From Streptomyces cavernae (GTDB taxonomy: Bacteria > Actinomycetota > Actinomycetes > Streptomycetales > Streptomycetaceae): a stretch of DNA of 64,000 nucleotides. Shown piece after piece: positions 1-8,567 of the stretch (positions are counted from its first letter, which is position 1; each line of letters begins with the position of its first letter). The translations under genes and the position numbers were made by a program. The notes beneath the pieces were generated by a model. The model searched no databases and was not told where the DNA came from. It was given only the letters and a program-made list of their open reading frames with translations. The DNA lies in assembly GCF_004023625.1 (NCBI RefSeq), contig NZ_RPDJ01000020.1:1-64000 (forward strand). The letters run 5' to 3'.

Positions 1-188
1 CCCATGACCCCCGGGTCATTGACCCCATGGCCCCCCTTGACTCCCTCCGCCTCCTCGGTTCCCTTGGCCCCCTCGGCTCCCTCCGCGTCGGCCCGCTCTC
101 GTACCACTTGGCTCCCACCTGGCTGTCGTTCCCGCCTCCCGGGTGTCCCCGCTCTGGTGGGCGGGGGCACGGGCGTGGGGAGGGTCAC
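1..188 (-). CDS. Possible N-terminus of a gene coupled to eshA (partial)
   Basis: A minus-strand frame opens with GTG at 188-186, sharing GTGA with the eshA stop, and has no stop codon to the window edge (62 codons). The peptide is rich in Pro, Gly, Glu and Arg with EGAEGAKG-type repeats, so it looks disordered. Family 2B encapsulin genes are commonly followed by a terpene cyclase such as 2-methylisoborneol synthase, whose long disordered N-terminus targets it to the shell. That makes a cargo protein a reasonable guess. No catalytic motif is inside the window, no clear ribosome binding site precedes the GTG, and open frames are cheap at this GC content, so this call is weak. Confidence 0.35.
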   Translation of the reverse strand, partial: MTLPTPVPPPTRAGTPGRRERQPGGSQVVRERADAEGAEGAKGTEEAEGVKGGHGVNDPGVM

Positions 189-1591
189 CGCCAGCGGCCG
201 ATCTCGACGTTCTCCAGGACCCCGAGGGCGTCGGGAACCAGGACCGCGGCCGAGTAGTAGGCCGTCACCAGGTACTTGATGATGGCCTGTTCGTTGATGC
301 CCATGAACCGCACGGACAGGCTCGGCTCGATCTCGTCCGGGATTCCGGCCTGCTGCAGTCCGATGACGCCCTGTTCCGCCTCACCGGTACGCATACAGAT
401 GATCGATGTCGTCCGGGCTTCGCTGACGGGGATCTTGTTGCACGGGAAGATGGGCACCCCGCGCCAGGTCGGAATGCGGTTGCCCGCGACGTCGATGCTC
501 TCCGGAACCAGCCCCCTCCTGTTGCACTCCCGGCCGAACGCGGCGATCGCGCGCGGGTGGGCGAGGAACAGCTTGGAACCGCGCCGGCGGCTGAGCAGTT
601 CGTCCAGGTCGTCGGGGCTGGGCACGCCGTCGTGGGGCTGGAGGCGCTGTTCGTACTCGCAGTTGTGGAGCAGCCCGAACTCACGGTTGTTGATGAGCTC
701 GTGCTCCTGGCGCTCCTTCAACGCCTCGATGGTGAGCCGCAACTGCTGCTCGGTCTGGTTCATCGGCTGGTTGTAGAGGTCCGCCACGCGCGAGTGGACG
801 CGCAGGACGGTCTGGGCGACGCTCAGCTCGTACTCGCGCGGTGCCGCCTCATAGTCCACGAAGGTGCCGGGGATCTCCGGTTCACCGGTGTGACCCGAGG
901 CGAGGTCGATCTCCTTCTCTCCGTACTTGTTGGTGCGCTGCTGCGGGAGCGAGCGCTGCTGCTGGAGGTGGCCGCTGAGCGACTCGGTGCGCTCCGCGAC
1001 CTGTTCCACGGCCTGGCGGGGCAGGACGAGGACCGTGCACGCGGTGACCGCGCGGGCCGTGTACTCCCAGATCGCGTCCGGGTCGAGGAGGGCCTGTTCG
1101 CCGAAGTAGGCGCCGTCGGCGAGGACTCCGAGGACCGCGTCGTCCCCGTACGGGCCGGTGCCGATCTTCTCCACCTTGCCGTGGGCGAGCAGGAAGATCT
1201 CGGCCGTCCGGCTGCCGAAGGAGGCGAGGACGTCTCCCGGCGCGAACTCCCGCTGCTCACAGCGCCGGGCCAGCTCGCCGAGCACCTCCTCGTCCTCGTA
1301 CGAGCGCAGTGCGGGCAGTTCGCCCAGTTCCGCGGGAATGACCGCGACACGGTCGCCGGTCTTCACGAAGGTCACGCGGCCGTCGCCGACCGAGTAGCTG
1401 AGGCGCCGGTTCACCCGGTACGTGCCGCCCTGCACATTCACCCACGGCAGCATGCGCAACAGCCACCGGGAGCTGATTTCCTGCATCTGTGGCGCGGACT
1501 TCGTGGTGGTGGCCAGATTCCGCGCTGCTGATGTGGCGAGGCTCTGCTGCGGCTTGCTCTGCTCCGCGCGGGTCTCTTCGCCTACCGACAT
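185..1591 (-). CDS. eshA: EshA-type family 2B encapsulin shell protein with cNMP-binding-like domain
   Basis: 468 aa. This family forms virus-like protein shells. EshA of S. griseus/S. coelicolor and MMPI of Mycobacterium leprae are relatives, and EshA affects ppGpp level, sporulation and antibiotic production. An N-terminal arm is followed by a cyclic-nucleotide-binding-like domain (about residues 90-220, with FAPGDV and YFGEQALL), then an HK97-type shell half (FVDYEAAPREYELS, NQPMNQTEQQLR, GEAEQGVIGLQQAGIPDEIE). The ATG at 1591 was chosen because GGGAGGG lies 8 nt upstream; in-frame starts further up have no such site. In the phosphate-binding cassette the arginine expected after DPDA is replaced (IWEYTARAV), so canonical cAMP binding is doubtful. 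A possible cargo gene overlaps the stop. Confidence 0.9.
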   Translation of the reverse strand: MSVGEETRAEQSKPQQSLATSAARNLATTTKSAPQMQEISSRWLLRMLPWVNVQGGTYRVNRRLSYSVGDGRVTFVKTGDRVAVIPAELGELPALRSYEDEEVLGELARRCEQREFAPGDVLASFGSRTAEIFLLAHGKVEKIGTGPYGDDAVLGVLADGAYFGEQALLDPDAIWEYTARAVTACTVLVLPRQAVEQVAERTESLSGHLQQQRSLPQQRTNKYGEKEIDLASGHTGEPEIPGTFVDYEAAPREYELSVAQTVLRVHSRVADLYNQPMNQTEQQLRLTIEALKERQEHELINNREFGLLHNCEYEQRLQPHDGVPSPDDLDELLSRRRGSKLFLAHPRAIAAFGRECNRRGLVPESIDVAGNRIPTWRGVPIFPCNKIPVSEARTTSIICMRTGEAEQGVIGLQQAGIPDEIEPSLSVRFMGINEQAIIKYLVTAYYSAAVLVPDALGVLENVEIGRWR

Positions 1592-1828
1592 GTACGTTGC
1601 CCTCCCGATCATGCACTGACCTGCGCGGACCAGCCTTCCAGCACGGAGCGTGCCGGTGCCATTACCCAAAAGAGCGGGAATGGATCACCGTCGGCACGGG
1701 CAGAGGCGCGCGTTCTCACCCGCACAGCGGCGGCCGGGGGCGGGGCGCCGGGGAACCTCAAGATCCTGTGGCCCGTTGGGAGGGGTGCACGCATTCGCAC
1801 CATTCGCACCGGAGCAACAGGAGACGGC

Positions 1829-2062
1829 ATGGCAGGCTTCCTGGACCGCGCCAAGGAACAAGCACAGCGCGGACTGACGCAGGGCAAGCAGAAGCTGGAC
1901 GAGGTGCAGGCGCAGCGGGCGGGCGGCGACCTGCTCAAGCGACTGGGCGCCGCGTACTACGCGGAGCGGCGGGGCAGCGGGTCTCCCGAGGCGACCCAGC
2001 AGGCGCTCCAGGCGCTGGAGAGCCATATCGCGACGAACGGGGACGCCTTCCTGCACCACTGA
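1829..2062 (+). CDS. Small conserved hypothetical protein
   Basis: 77 aa, starting MAGFLDRAKEQAQRG. The predicted protein is helical, charged and soluble, with no Cys, no signal peptide and no membrane segment. The C-terminal half (GSGSPEATQQALQALESHI) looks like a short helical hairpin. A purine-rich GGAGACGGC precedes the ATG. Proteins of this size and start are common in Streptomyces, but I know no function. It stands alone between the divergent eshA promoter region and the amidase gene. Just after the stop, 2065-2120 holds short direct repeats of an ACGTCCGGG-type unit. Confidence 0.75.
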   Translation: MAGFLDRAKEQAQRGLTQGKQKLDEVQAQRAGGDLLKRLGAAYYAERRGSGSPEATQQALQALESHIATNGDAFLHH

Positions 2063-2268
2063 CCCGGGCACGTCCGGGAACGTCCGGGCACGTCCGGGCA
2101 CGTGGGGGCACGTTGGGGGTGACCTTCGCGCCGTCGAACGGGGATTGGTGTCGGCCGAATCGATCCGTACGTCACACCAACGATCCGTGGGGACGATGAG
2201 GTTGGGGGTACAAGCCGCGGTACAGGCGGTCGCGTCGGGCGGCTGCCGTGCCACGGAAGGAGGCGGCC

Positions 2269-2859
2269 ATGGCCCCGCCCATGTCCGCAGCCCGCTTTCT
2301 GCGAGCGCTCGTGCAGGAAGGCGTCAAGGTGGTCGAGGTCGGCGACTGGGAACACCACAACCGCAACCACAAGGGCCCCTGGGGCCCGGTGCACGGGGTG
2401 ATGATCCATCATTCGGTCACCTCCGGCAGCGCCCGCACCGTCGCGATCTGCCGCGACGGCTACGCGGGGCTGCCCGGCCCGCTGTGCCACGGCGTGATCA
2501 CCAAGGACGGACGGGTCCACCTCGTCGGCTACGGCCGGGCCAACCACGCGGGCATGGGCGACGACGACGTACTGCGTGCGGTGATCGCGGAGAAGGCGCT
2601 CCCCCGGGACAACGAGGCGAACACCGATGGCAACCGCCACTTCTACGGCTTCGAGTGCGAGAACCTGGGCAACGGCGAGGACCCATGGCCGAAGGCCCAG
2701 TTGGAGGCGATCGAGAAAGTTTCGGCCGCGATATGCCGTTACCACGGCTGGACGGAGCGGTCGGTGATCGGCCATCTGGAGTGGCAGCCCGGGAAGGTGG
2801 ATCCGCGGGGATTCACCATGGCGTCGATGCGGGCGCGGATCCGTGACCGGTTGCAGTGA
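2269..2859 (+). CDS. N-acetylmuramoyl-L-alanine amidase (Amidase_2/PGRP family)
   Basis: 196 aa. The Amidase_2 fold cleaves the MurNAc-L-Ala bond of peptidoglycan using zinc. Visible motifs are GVMIHHSVT (first zinc histidine), a central GYGRANHAG segment, and HLEWQPGKVDPRGF near the C-terminus, matching the conserved H...KxDP(G) zinc/catalytic block of phage-type amidases. There is no signal peptide or cell-wall-binding domain, so it is a stand-alone catalytic domain, like many holin-dependent or cytoplasmic amidases. The ATG at 2269 follows an ideal GGAAGGAGG; the in-frame ATG at 2248 does not. The next gene could begin at a GTG overlapping this stop (GTGA). Confidence 0.85.
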   Translation: MAPPMSAARFLRALVQEGVKVVEVGDWEHHNRNHKGPWGPVHGVMIHHSVTSGSARTVAICRDGYAGLPGPLCHGVITKDGRVHLVGYGRANHAGMGDDDVLRAVIAEKALPRDNEANTDGNRHFYGFECENLGNGEDPWPKAQLEAIEKVSAAICRYHGWTERSVIGHLEWQPGKVDPRGFTMASMRARIRDRLQ

Positions 2860-2906
2860 GACCCCCGGGCCCCGCCCGGTCGGCCGCCGTCGCCGACAAT
2901 GGTGGG

Positions 2907-3821
2907 GTGACCAGCTCTGACATCCCGCGAGCGCTCGGCCTCGGCGCACTGCGGCCGCGGTTGCCGTCGCCGCTGGTGGAGGTCCGGGACGAGCGTTTCC
3001 GGCGGGCCGGGCTGCGGCTGATGCTCAAGCGGGACGATCTGATCCACCCGGAGCTGATCGGCAACAAGTGGCGCAAGCTGGTGCCCAACCTCGAGACGGC
3101 GGCGGGCCGGACGGTGCTCACGTTCGGCGGCGCGTACTCCAATCACCTGCGGGCCACCGCCGCCGCCGGCCGTCTGCTGGGGTTTCCCACCGTGGGGGTG
3201 ATCCGCGGCCAGGAACTGGCCGACCGCCCCCTCAATCCGTCGCTGGCCCGGTGCGCCGCGGACGGCATGCGGCTGCGCTTCGTCGACCGCGCCACGTACC
3301 GCCGCAAGACCGAACCCGACGTCGTGGCCGGCATCCTGCGGAGGGCCGGGGCCGAGGACGCGTACGTCATACCGGAGGGCGGCAGCAACTCCCCTGCCGT
3401 ACGCGGCTGTACGGCGCTCGGCGCGGAGCTGCGCGACCGGGCCGACGTGGTGGCCGTCGCCTGCGGCACCGGTGGCACCCTCGCCGGACTGGCCGCAGGT
3501 CTCGCGCCCGGCGGGCGCGCCCTGGGCTTCGCCGTCCTCAAGGGCGGCTTCCTGACGGAAGACATAACCTCACTCCAGGAGCGGGCCTTCGGCTCCCGCC
3601 GGGGTGAGTGGACAGTGGTGGACCGTTTCCACTGCGGCGGCTACGCCCGCACGACTCCCGAACTCGACGCCTTCGCCGACGACTTCGCGGACCATCACGG
3701 TCTCCCCGTCGAACGCCTCTATGTCGCCAAGATGCTCTACGGGCTGACGACGCTGGCCGAGGAGGGTGCGTTTCCCCGTGGCACCACCATCGCAGCGGTG
3801 ATCACGGGGGCACCGGCCTGA
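2907..3821 (+). CDS. PLP-dependent ACC deaminase / D-cysteine desulfhydrase family enzyme
   Basis: 304 aa from the chosen GTG. Fold-type II PLP enzyme: the Schiff-base lysine lies in LIGNKWRKL, with the GGAYSNHLRA substrate/carboxylate loop and a glycine-rich phosphate cup (ACGTGGTLAGLA). The family deaminates 1-aminocyclopropane-1-carboxylate or desulfhydrates D-cysteine, and sequence alone does not decide between them. The GTG at 2856, coupled to the amidase stop by GTGA, is a possible alternative start adding 17 residues. I preferred 2907 because relatives begin near SDIPRALGLG. The two genes probably share a transcript. Confidence 0.85.
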   Translation: MTSSDIPRALGLGALRPRLPSPLVEVRDERFRRAGLRLMLKRDDLIHPELIGNKWRKLVPNLETAAGRTVLTFGGAYSNHLRATAAAGRLLGFPTVGVIRGQELADRPLNPSLARCAADGMRLRFVDRATYRRKTEPDVVAGILRRAGAEDAYVIPEGGSNSPAVRGCTALGAELRDRADVVAVACGTGGTLAGLAAGLAPGGRALGFAVLKGGFLTEDITSLQERAFGSRRGEWTVVDRFHCGGYARTTPELDAFADDFADHHGLPVERLYVAKMLYGLTTLAEEGAFPRGTTIAAVITGAPA

Positions 3822-3899
3822 CGCACCGGCTGACGCTACTGCCGCAAGCACCGGCGGTGTGCACCGGCGGGCACCGGGCGCAGACTCGCCTGGCCCCGG

Positions 3900-4334
3900 T
3901 CAGCCGGCCAAGGGCAGCGCCGCGGCTATCGCATTCCGTTCCTTGCGGTCCAGCAGCGGAAAGATGATCTTCAGGCCCTGTTCATCGCCCGGGCCGGAGA
4001 TCACGAAGGACGAGTTCAGCAGGCGCTCCTTGGTCTCCGAGCGGACCAGACCGGCACGCGGAATCGTCATCAGGCGCTCCTCCGGCCGGGCGAAGGTCGG
4101 ATTCGCTCGGAACACGAAGATGCGACGGTCGGTCATCGCCAGGTACATCGGCACCCGCGCCGGGATCACGGACATGGCACCGCCGCTCAGGATCGCCGAC
4201 GCGGCCGCGAACGCCGCCGTCCTGCGCACCGAGACGGAACTCAGATTGACGATGGTCGTCACTTCGACCCGTTCCCCGGACTCGAGCATGGGGTCCAGGG
4301 CGGCCAACAGCATGCGGCTGCGCTTCGCCTTCAC
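3900..4334 (-). CDS. Conserved hypothetical protein, possibly PH-domain-like
   Basis: 144 aa. The pattern LDPMLESGERVEVTTIVNL, then MYLAMTDRRIFVFRAN, then MTIPRAGLVRSE resembles the alternating beta-strands of bacterial PH-like (bPH) domains, where a TDRR(I/L) strand is typical. A small apolar stretch (AAFAAASAILSGGAMSVI) could be a buried helix rather than a membrane segment. No catalytic residues are evident. It is transcribed away from the MFS gene, and the roughly 295 bp between them must hold both promoters. Function unknown. Confidence 0.7.
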   Translation of the reverse strand: MKAKRSRMLLAALDPMLESGERVEVTTIVNLSSVSVRRTAAFAAASAILSGGAMSVIPARVPMYLAMTDRRIFVFRANPTFARPEERLMTIPRAGLVRSETKERLLNSSFVISGPGDEQGLKIIFPLLDRKERNAIAAALPLAG

Positions 4335-4630
4335 GGGTGGTACTCCTCAAGGTCGTGCCGGGAAAAGGCCAGGAAAGGACAGCAAGAGCCAGGAAGGGCC
4401 TGGAAGGACGGAAAGCTTCTCTCATCCGGCATAAGCCCATAACTCGACCACCGGCCGAGGACTTCACCAATCCCTCGACATGCCTGTATGAACATCTTGC
4501 TCTGCAGCATCACGATGCCCATCGCGATCAATGCCTGCCCGCCCCCAAGGCCCGCACCGCCTGCCGCCTTTCGCCGGACGACACCGCCGCCGTCACCCAG
4601 CCGTCACCCCGCCGTCAGAGGATCACGGTC

Positions 4631-5863
4631 ATGAACGAACCAGCCACGGGCACCCGACCCGGGGCCGCCGTCGCCGTCACCACCCTGGCGCTCGGCGTCG
4701 ACATGTTCCTGTACGGCAGCATCGTCCCGCTGCTGCCGGACCTGCCCGCCGTGGCCGGCTCGCCGTTGACGGCCGGCGTGCTCTTCGCCGTCTACGCCGC
4801 CGCACTGCTCGCCGCCACCCCGTTCGTCGGGGTCTGGACCGACCGGCGTGGGCCGCGCGGCCCGCTGCTCGCCGGACTGCTCGGGATGGCCGCGTCGACC
4901 GCGCTGTTCGCGCTCGCGGTCGACATGGATGGCGCCTCGGGGCTGACGCTGCTGCTCCTGGCGCGTGCGGCGCAGGGAGTGGCGGCGGCCGCTTCGTGGA
5001 CCGCCGGTCTCGCCCTGATCGCCGCCACCCACGAGCCCGACCAGCGCGGCCGGGTCATGGGGCTCGCCCTCTCGGCGATCGGCATCGGCGTGCTGCTCGG
5101 TCCCGCGGTCAGCGGCGTGCTCAGCGATGCCTGGGGAGCGCGCGCGCCGTTCCTCGTCATCGCGGTGCTCGCGGCGGGCGACGCCGTGGCCCGGCTCGTC
5201 CTCGTCAAGGAGACCCCCGCGCTCGAAGTGCGCACCCCGTACCGGGTCGTGCTGCGCGGCCCCCGGGTCGGCCTGCTGATCGTGCTGACCGGCCTCGGGG
5301 CCGCGGCGGTCGCGTTCCCGGAGCCCGTGCTGCCGTTGCACCTGGACGACCTCGGGCTCGGCACGACGGGCATCGGCCTCGTCTTCGCCGCCGCAGCGCT
5401 GGGCGGCAGCCTGGCCGCCCCGGTCGCGGGAGTGCTCGCCGACCGGGCCGGGGCGACCCGGATCGCCTCCGCCGGCGCGCTCGTCTGCGCCCTCGGCTTC
5501 CTCCTCGCCGGACGCGACTCCACGGCCTGGTCGGTCACCGGGCTGATCATCGTCGGTTCCGGTGCACAGTTCGTGCTCGCCCCGACCCTGGTCCTCGTCG
5601 GGACGCTCGCGGAACACACCAGACCGGCCGCGTACGGCGCCGCGTACGCGGTCTACAACCTCGCCTACACCGGCGGTCTCGGCCTCGCCCCGATCCTGGC
5701 CGGCACCACGGCGCGGGCGGTCGGGGTGCCTACGACGGCGCTGGTCGCCTGCGGGCTCTCCGTCGCCGTCGCCGCGGGTCTGCTGCTGCGCCGCGACCGG
5801 CCGCCGGCCGGTTCCACCGCAGCACCCACGCCCACCCGCCCCGGCTCCGCGACAGAGGCCTAG
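4631..5863 (+). CDS. Major facilitator superfamily transporter
   Basis: 410 aa with about twelve hydrophobic segments and the MFS cytoplasmic signature between TM2 and TM3 (VGVWTDRRGPRGPL). A matching half-motif (LADRAGATRI) in the second half reflects the internal duplication of the fold. A 12-TM protein of this type in actinomycetes is usually a proton-driven drug or small-molecule exporter; the substrate is not predictable. The ATG at 4631 follows AGAGGATCACGGTC. The frame is open further upstream, but that stretch has charged, non-conserved-looking sequence, so I excluded it. It converges with the antiporter gene downstream. Confidence 0.85.
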   Translation: MNEPATGTRPGAAVAVTTLALGVDMFLYGSIVPLLPDLPAVAGSPLTAGVLFAVYAAALLAATPFVGVWTDRRGPRGPLLAGLLGMAASTALFALAVDMDGASGLTLLLLARAAQGVAAAASWTAGLALIAATHEPDQRGRVMGLALSAIGIGVLLGPAVSGVLSDAWGARAPFLVIAVLAAGDAVARLVLVKETPALEVRTPYRVVLRGPRVGLLIVLTGLGAAAVAFPEPVLPLHLDDLGLGTTGIGLVFAAAALGGSLAAPVAGVLADRAGATRIASAGALVCALGFLLAGRDSTAWSVTGLIIVGSGAQFVLAPTLVLVGTLAEHTRPAAYGAAYAVYNLAYTGGLGLAPILAGTTARAVGVPTTALVACGLSVAVAAGLLLRRDRPPAGSTAAPTPTRPGSATEA

Positions 5864-5908
5864 GGAGCCTTGTGGGGCATGTGGGCCGCGTGAGCCCTTT
5901 GGCGGCCG

Positions 5909-7501
5909 TCATCCCTCCCGGAACGCCGCCGCCTCCTCCAGGTCCAGGCGGCGGAGCAGGGTGCGCAGCATCTCGTCGTCGATGTACCGGCCGTCGCGGA
6001 GCTTCACGAACACCGCCCGTTCCGTTCCGATCATGTCCCGGGAGAGCCGCCGGTAGGTGTCGTCCACCGTCTCGCCCGTCACGGGGTTGACCGCGCCCAG
6101 GCGTTCCCACACGGCGTTGCGCCGGCGTTCGAGCACCGAACGCAGCCGGTCGGCCAACGGCTGAGGCAGGGTGTTGCGGTCGTCCGCCAGCAGTTGGTCC
6201 AGCCGCAGCTCCGCCGCCCGCGACGCCTGGGCCTGGGCCTGCGCCTCCGCCAGTGTCTCGGCCTGTGCGTCCGGTCCCGGCAGCTTCAGCAGGCGGATCA
6301 GCGGGGGCAGCGACAGGCCCTGCACCACCAGCGTCCCGATGACGGTCGTGAAGGTCAGGAACAGGATCATGTTGCGTTGCGGGAACGGTTCGCCGCCGTG
6401 CACGGTGAGCGGGATGGAGAAGGCGATGGCCAGTGACACCACTCCGCGCATACCGGCCCAGGCGATGATCGCCGGTGCTTTCCAGGTCGGGTTCGGCTCT
6501 CGCTCCCGGATGCGTGGGGAGAACAGGCGCGGCAGGAACGTGGCCGGATAGACCCACACGAAACGGGTGACGACGACCACCAGGAAGATCACCACGGCGT
6601 ACCAGGCGGCGCGGGCTCCCTCGTAGGCTCCGAGCCCTCTCAGAACCACCGGGAGTTGGAGGCCGATCAAGGCGAAAACAGCCGATTCAAGAACGAAGGC
6701 GACCATTCTCCACACAGCCTCCTCCTGCAGCCGGGTGGCGAAGTCGACCTGCCAGTTGCGGTGGCCGAGGTAGAGCGCGACCACGACCACGGCGAGCACT
6801 CCGGAGGCGTGCACCTGCTCGGCGACGCCGTAGGCGACGAACGGGATGAGCAGCGACAGGGTGTTCTGCAGCAGCGGTTCCTTCAGGTGCGTGCGCAGCC
6901 AGTGGATCGGCATCATCAGCAACAGTCCGACCACGATCCCGCCGACGGCGGCCAGCAGGAACTCGCCGATGCCGCCCGCCCAGGAGGCTCCCTCGCCGAC
7001 GGCCGCCGCGAGCGCCACCTTGTAGGCGGTGATCGCGGTCGCGTCGTTCACCAGGGACTCCCCCTGAAGGATCGTGGTCACCTTCGAGGGGAGCCCGACC
7101 CGCCGCGCCACCGCCGTCGCCGCGACCGCGTCCGGCGGCGCGACCACCGCGCCCAGGACCAGCGCTGCGGTCAACGGCATGTCCGGAACGATCAGATAGG
7201 CGGCCCAGCCGACGACGAGCGTCGCGAAGAGCACATAACCCACCGACAGCAGCGCCACCGGCCGCATTTGGGCCCGCAGATCGAGGTACGAGCTGTCGGT
7301 GGCCGCCGTGTAGAGCAGCGGGGGCAGCAGCAGCGGGAGGATCACATCCGGGTCGAGGGTGTACTCGGGGACTCCGGGCAGGTACGAGATGGCGAGGCCG
7401 ACCGCGACCAGGAGCAGCGGCGCGGGCACCGGCGTACGGCGTGCCGCACCGGCGACGGCCGCGCTCCCGGCGACCAGCAGCAGCAGTGGCAGAGCGTCCA
7501 T
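5909..7501 (-). CDS. Na+/H+ antiporter, CPA1 (NhaP/NHE-like) family
   Basis: 530 aa. About twelve membrane segments start right after the N-terminus (MDALPLLLLVAGSAAVAGAA). CPA1 hallmarks are visible: GAVVAPPDAVAATAVARR, carrying the acidic ion-binding region, LVNDATAITAYKVAL, and AGMRGVVSLAIAFSIP. The soluble C-terminal tail of about 120 residues (AQAETLAEAQAQAQASRAAELR..., LRTLLRRLDLEEAAAFREG) is helical and probably regulatory. It exchanges cytoplasmic Na+ (or K+) for protons in pH and salt homeostasis. AAGGAGGGG precedes the chosen ATG; upstream in-frame codons overlap the divergent zinc-finger gene and were excluded. Confidence 0.9.
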   Translation of the reverse strand: MDALPLLLLVAGSAAVAGAARRTPVPAPLLLVAVGLAISYLPGVPEYTLDPDVILPLLLPPLLYTAATDSSYLDLRAQMRPVALLSVGYVLFATLVVGWAAYLIVPDMPLTAALVLGAVVAPPDAVAATAVARRVGLPSKVTTILQGESLVNDATAITAYKVALAAAVGEGASWAGGIGEFLLAAVGGIVVGLLLMMPIHWLRTHLKEPLLQNTLSLLIPFVAYGVAEQVHASGVLAVVVVALYLGHRNWQVDFATRLQEEAVWRMVAFVLESAVFALIGLQLPVVLRGLGAYEGARAAWYAVVIFLVVVVTRFVWVYPATFLPRLFSPRIREREPNPTWKAPAIIAWAGMRGVVSLAIAFSIPLTVHGGEPFPQRNMILFLTFTTVIGTLVVQGLSLPPLIRLLKLPGPDAQAETLAEAQAQAQASRAAELRLDQLLADDRNTLPQPLADRLRSVLERRRNAVWERLGAVNPVTGETVDDTYRRLSRDMIGTERAVFVKLRDGRYIDDEMLRTLLRRLDLEEAAAFREG

Positions 7502-7561
7502 CGGCGGTGCCCCCTCCTTTTTCCGCGCGGCTCGCCGCGTGGCCGTCGTAGTCTGGCAATC

Positions 7562-7819
7562 ATGAAACAGTGCACGCACGCCGACGAACTGCCGCCCGAG
7601 CCGGCAGCGCTCAGCGAGACCTGCCTGGAATGCCTGGCCGCCGGGAGCCATCCGGTGCAGCTCCGGATCTGTCTCCACTGCGGCCATGTGGGCTGCTGCG
7701 ACTCGTCGCCGCTGCGGCACGCCACGGAGCATTACAAGGACAGCGCCCATCCGGTCATGCGAACGCTCGAACCGGGTGAGAGCTGGCGTTGGTGCTTCGT
7801 AGACAACGTGCTCGTATGA
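7562..7819 (+). CDS. UBP-type zinc finger protein
   Basis: 85 aa. The Cys/His spacing (CTH near the start, CLEC, ICLHCGHVGCCD, then RHATEHYKDSAHPVM) is that of the UBP/ZnF-UBP domain, which in eukaryotes binds the free C-terminal Gly-Gly of ubiquitin. Bacterial one-domain versions are common in actinobacteria, and their ligand is not known to me. It is divergent from the antiporter with only 60 bp between starts, so the two probably share control. The final codons and stop are repeated 23 bp further on (GACAACGTGCTCGT copies at 7802 and 7825). Confidence 0.85.
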   Translation: MKQCTHADELPPEPAALSETCLECLAAGSHPVQLRICLHCGHVGCCDSSPLRHATEHYKDSAHPVMRTLEPGESWRWCFVDNVLV

Positions 7820-7847
7820 GAGTCGACAACGTGCTCGTGTGAGAAGG
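7802..7847 (+). repeat. 23-bp tandem duplication of a gene 3' end
   Basis: Two near-identical units begin at 7802 and 7825. The first contains the last codons and TGA of the zinc-finger gene. The second repeats them with one A/G change and again ends in TGA. Only the first copy is translated. Confidence 0.85.
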
Positions 7848-8136
7848 GGCGGCGGCGTACGCGTATGAGATGCCGCGGAGACGCGGTGGCAGATCCGGAC
7901 GGTTCGAGCGTCGGGCGCCTGGGTACGTCAACCCGGCGCGCGCTCTTCCGATTTGGACCCGCAGACCTCTAGCCACTGTGCGTACTCATGTGCTTACTAT
8001 GAGTGACAGCAAGGGGTCGGGGTCCCGGGACAGGGAACTTCCCAGCGCGATAGCGTCACGCCTGAACCATGTAGCGCGTTACCCCGGGGGGCGACCCTCG
8101 GGCCCCGAAAGAGCTTGTACCACCTTGGAGGTGAGG

Positions 8137-8550
8137 GTGTCCCAGATCGCAGGCGAGCCCGGGACCCAGGACTTCGTGGAAGTCCGGCTGCCCGCTGCGG
8201 GTGCCTACCTGTCGGTGCTGCGTACGGCCACCGCCGGCCTCGCGGCGCGTTTGGACTTCACCCTCGACGAGATCGAGGACCTGCGCATCGCGGTCGACGA
8301 GGCGTGCGCGATCCTGCTCCAGCAGGCCGTGCCGGGTTCGGTGCTCAGCTGTGTCTTCCGCCTTGTCGACGACTCGCTCGAGGTCACGGTCTCCGCCCCG
8401 ACCACCGACGGCCACGCTCCCTCGCGGGACACCTTCGCGTGGACCGTCCTGTCGGCCCTCGCGGGCAAGGTCTCCTCCGCCGTCGCCGAGGACAAGACCG
8501 TCTCGATCAGCCTGTACAAACAACGCGGCGCGGGACCCGGGCCGGCGTGA
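8137..8550 (+). CDS. ushX: Anti-sigma factor for SigH (RsbW-like ATPase-fold)
   Basis: 137 aa. This is a HATPase_c-type anti-sigma factor of the RsbW/SpoIIAB class, with an N-box-like DLRIAVDEACAILLQQA helix and a degenerate C-terminal nucleotide region (FAWTVLSALAGKV). In S. coelicolor the gene in front of sigH (UshX, also called PrsH/RshA) binds and inhibits SigH. The GTG at 8137 follows TTGGAGGTGAG. An in-frame ATG at 7999 would add 46 low-complexity residues and is less likely. The stop overlaps a GTG of sigH (GTGA at 8547), so inhibitor and sigma factor are translationally coupled. Confidence 0.85.
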   Translation: MSQIAGEPGTQDFVEVRLPAAGAYLSVLRTATAGLAARLDFTLDEIEDLRIAVDEACAILLQQAVPGSVLSCVFRLVDDSLEVTVSAPTTDGHAPSRDTFAWTVLSALAGKVSSAVAEDKTVSISLYKQRGAGPGPA

Positions 8551-8567
8551 CGAGCGGGGAGGGTCCG

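Noticed and set aside
143..1531. Long plus-strand frame opposite eshA
   Set aside because: Shadow of a real gene. At this GC content antisense frames stay open; the minus frame carries the recognisable encapsulin sequence.
4337..4630. 98-residue N-terminal extension of the MFS transporter
   Set aside because: The stretch is charged, lacks coding character and overlaps the divergent promoter region. ATG 4631 has its own ribosome binding site and begins directly before the first membrane helix.
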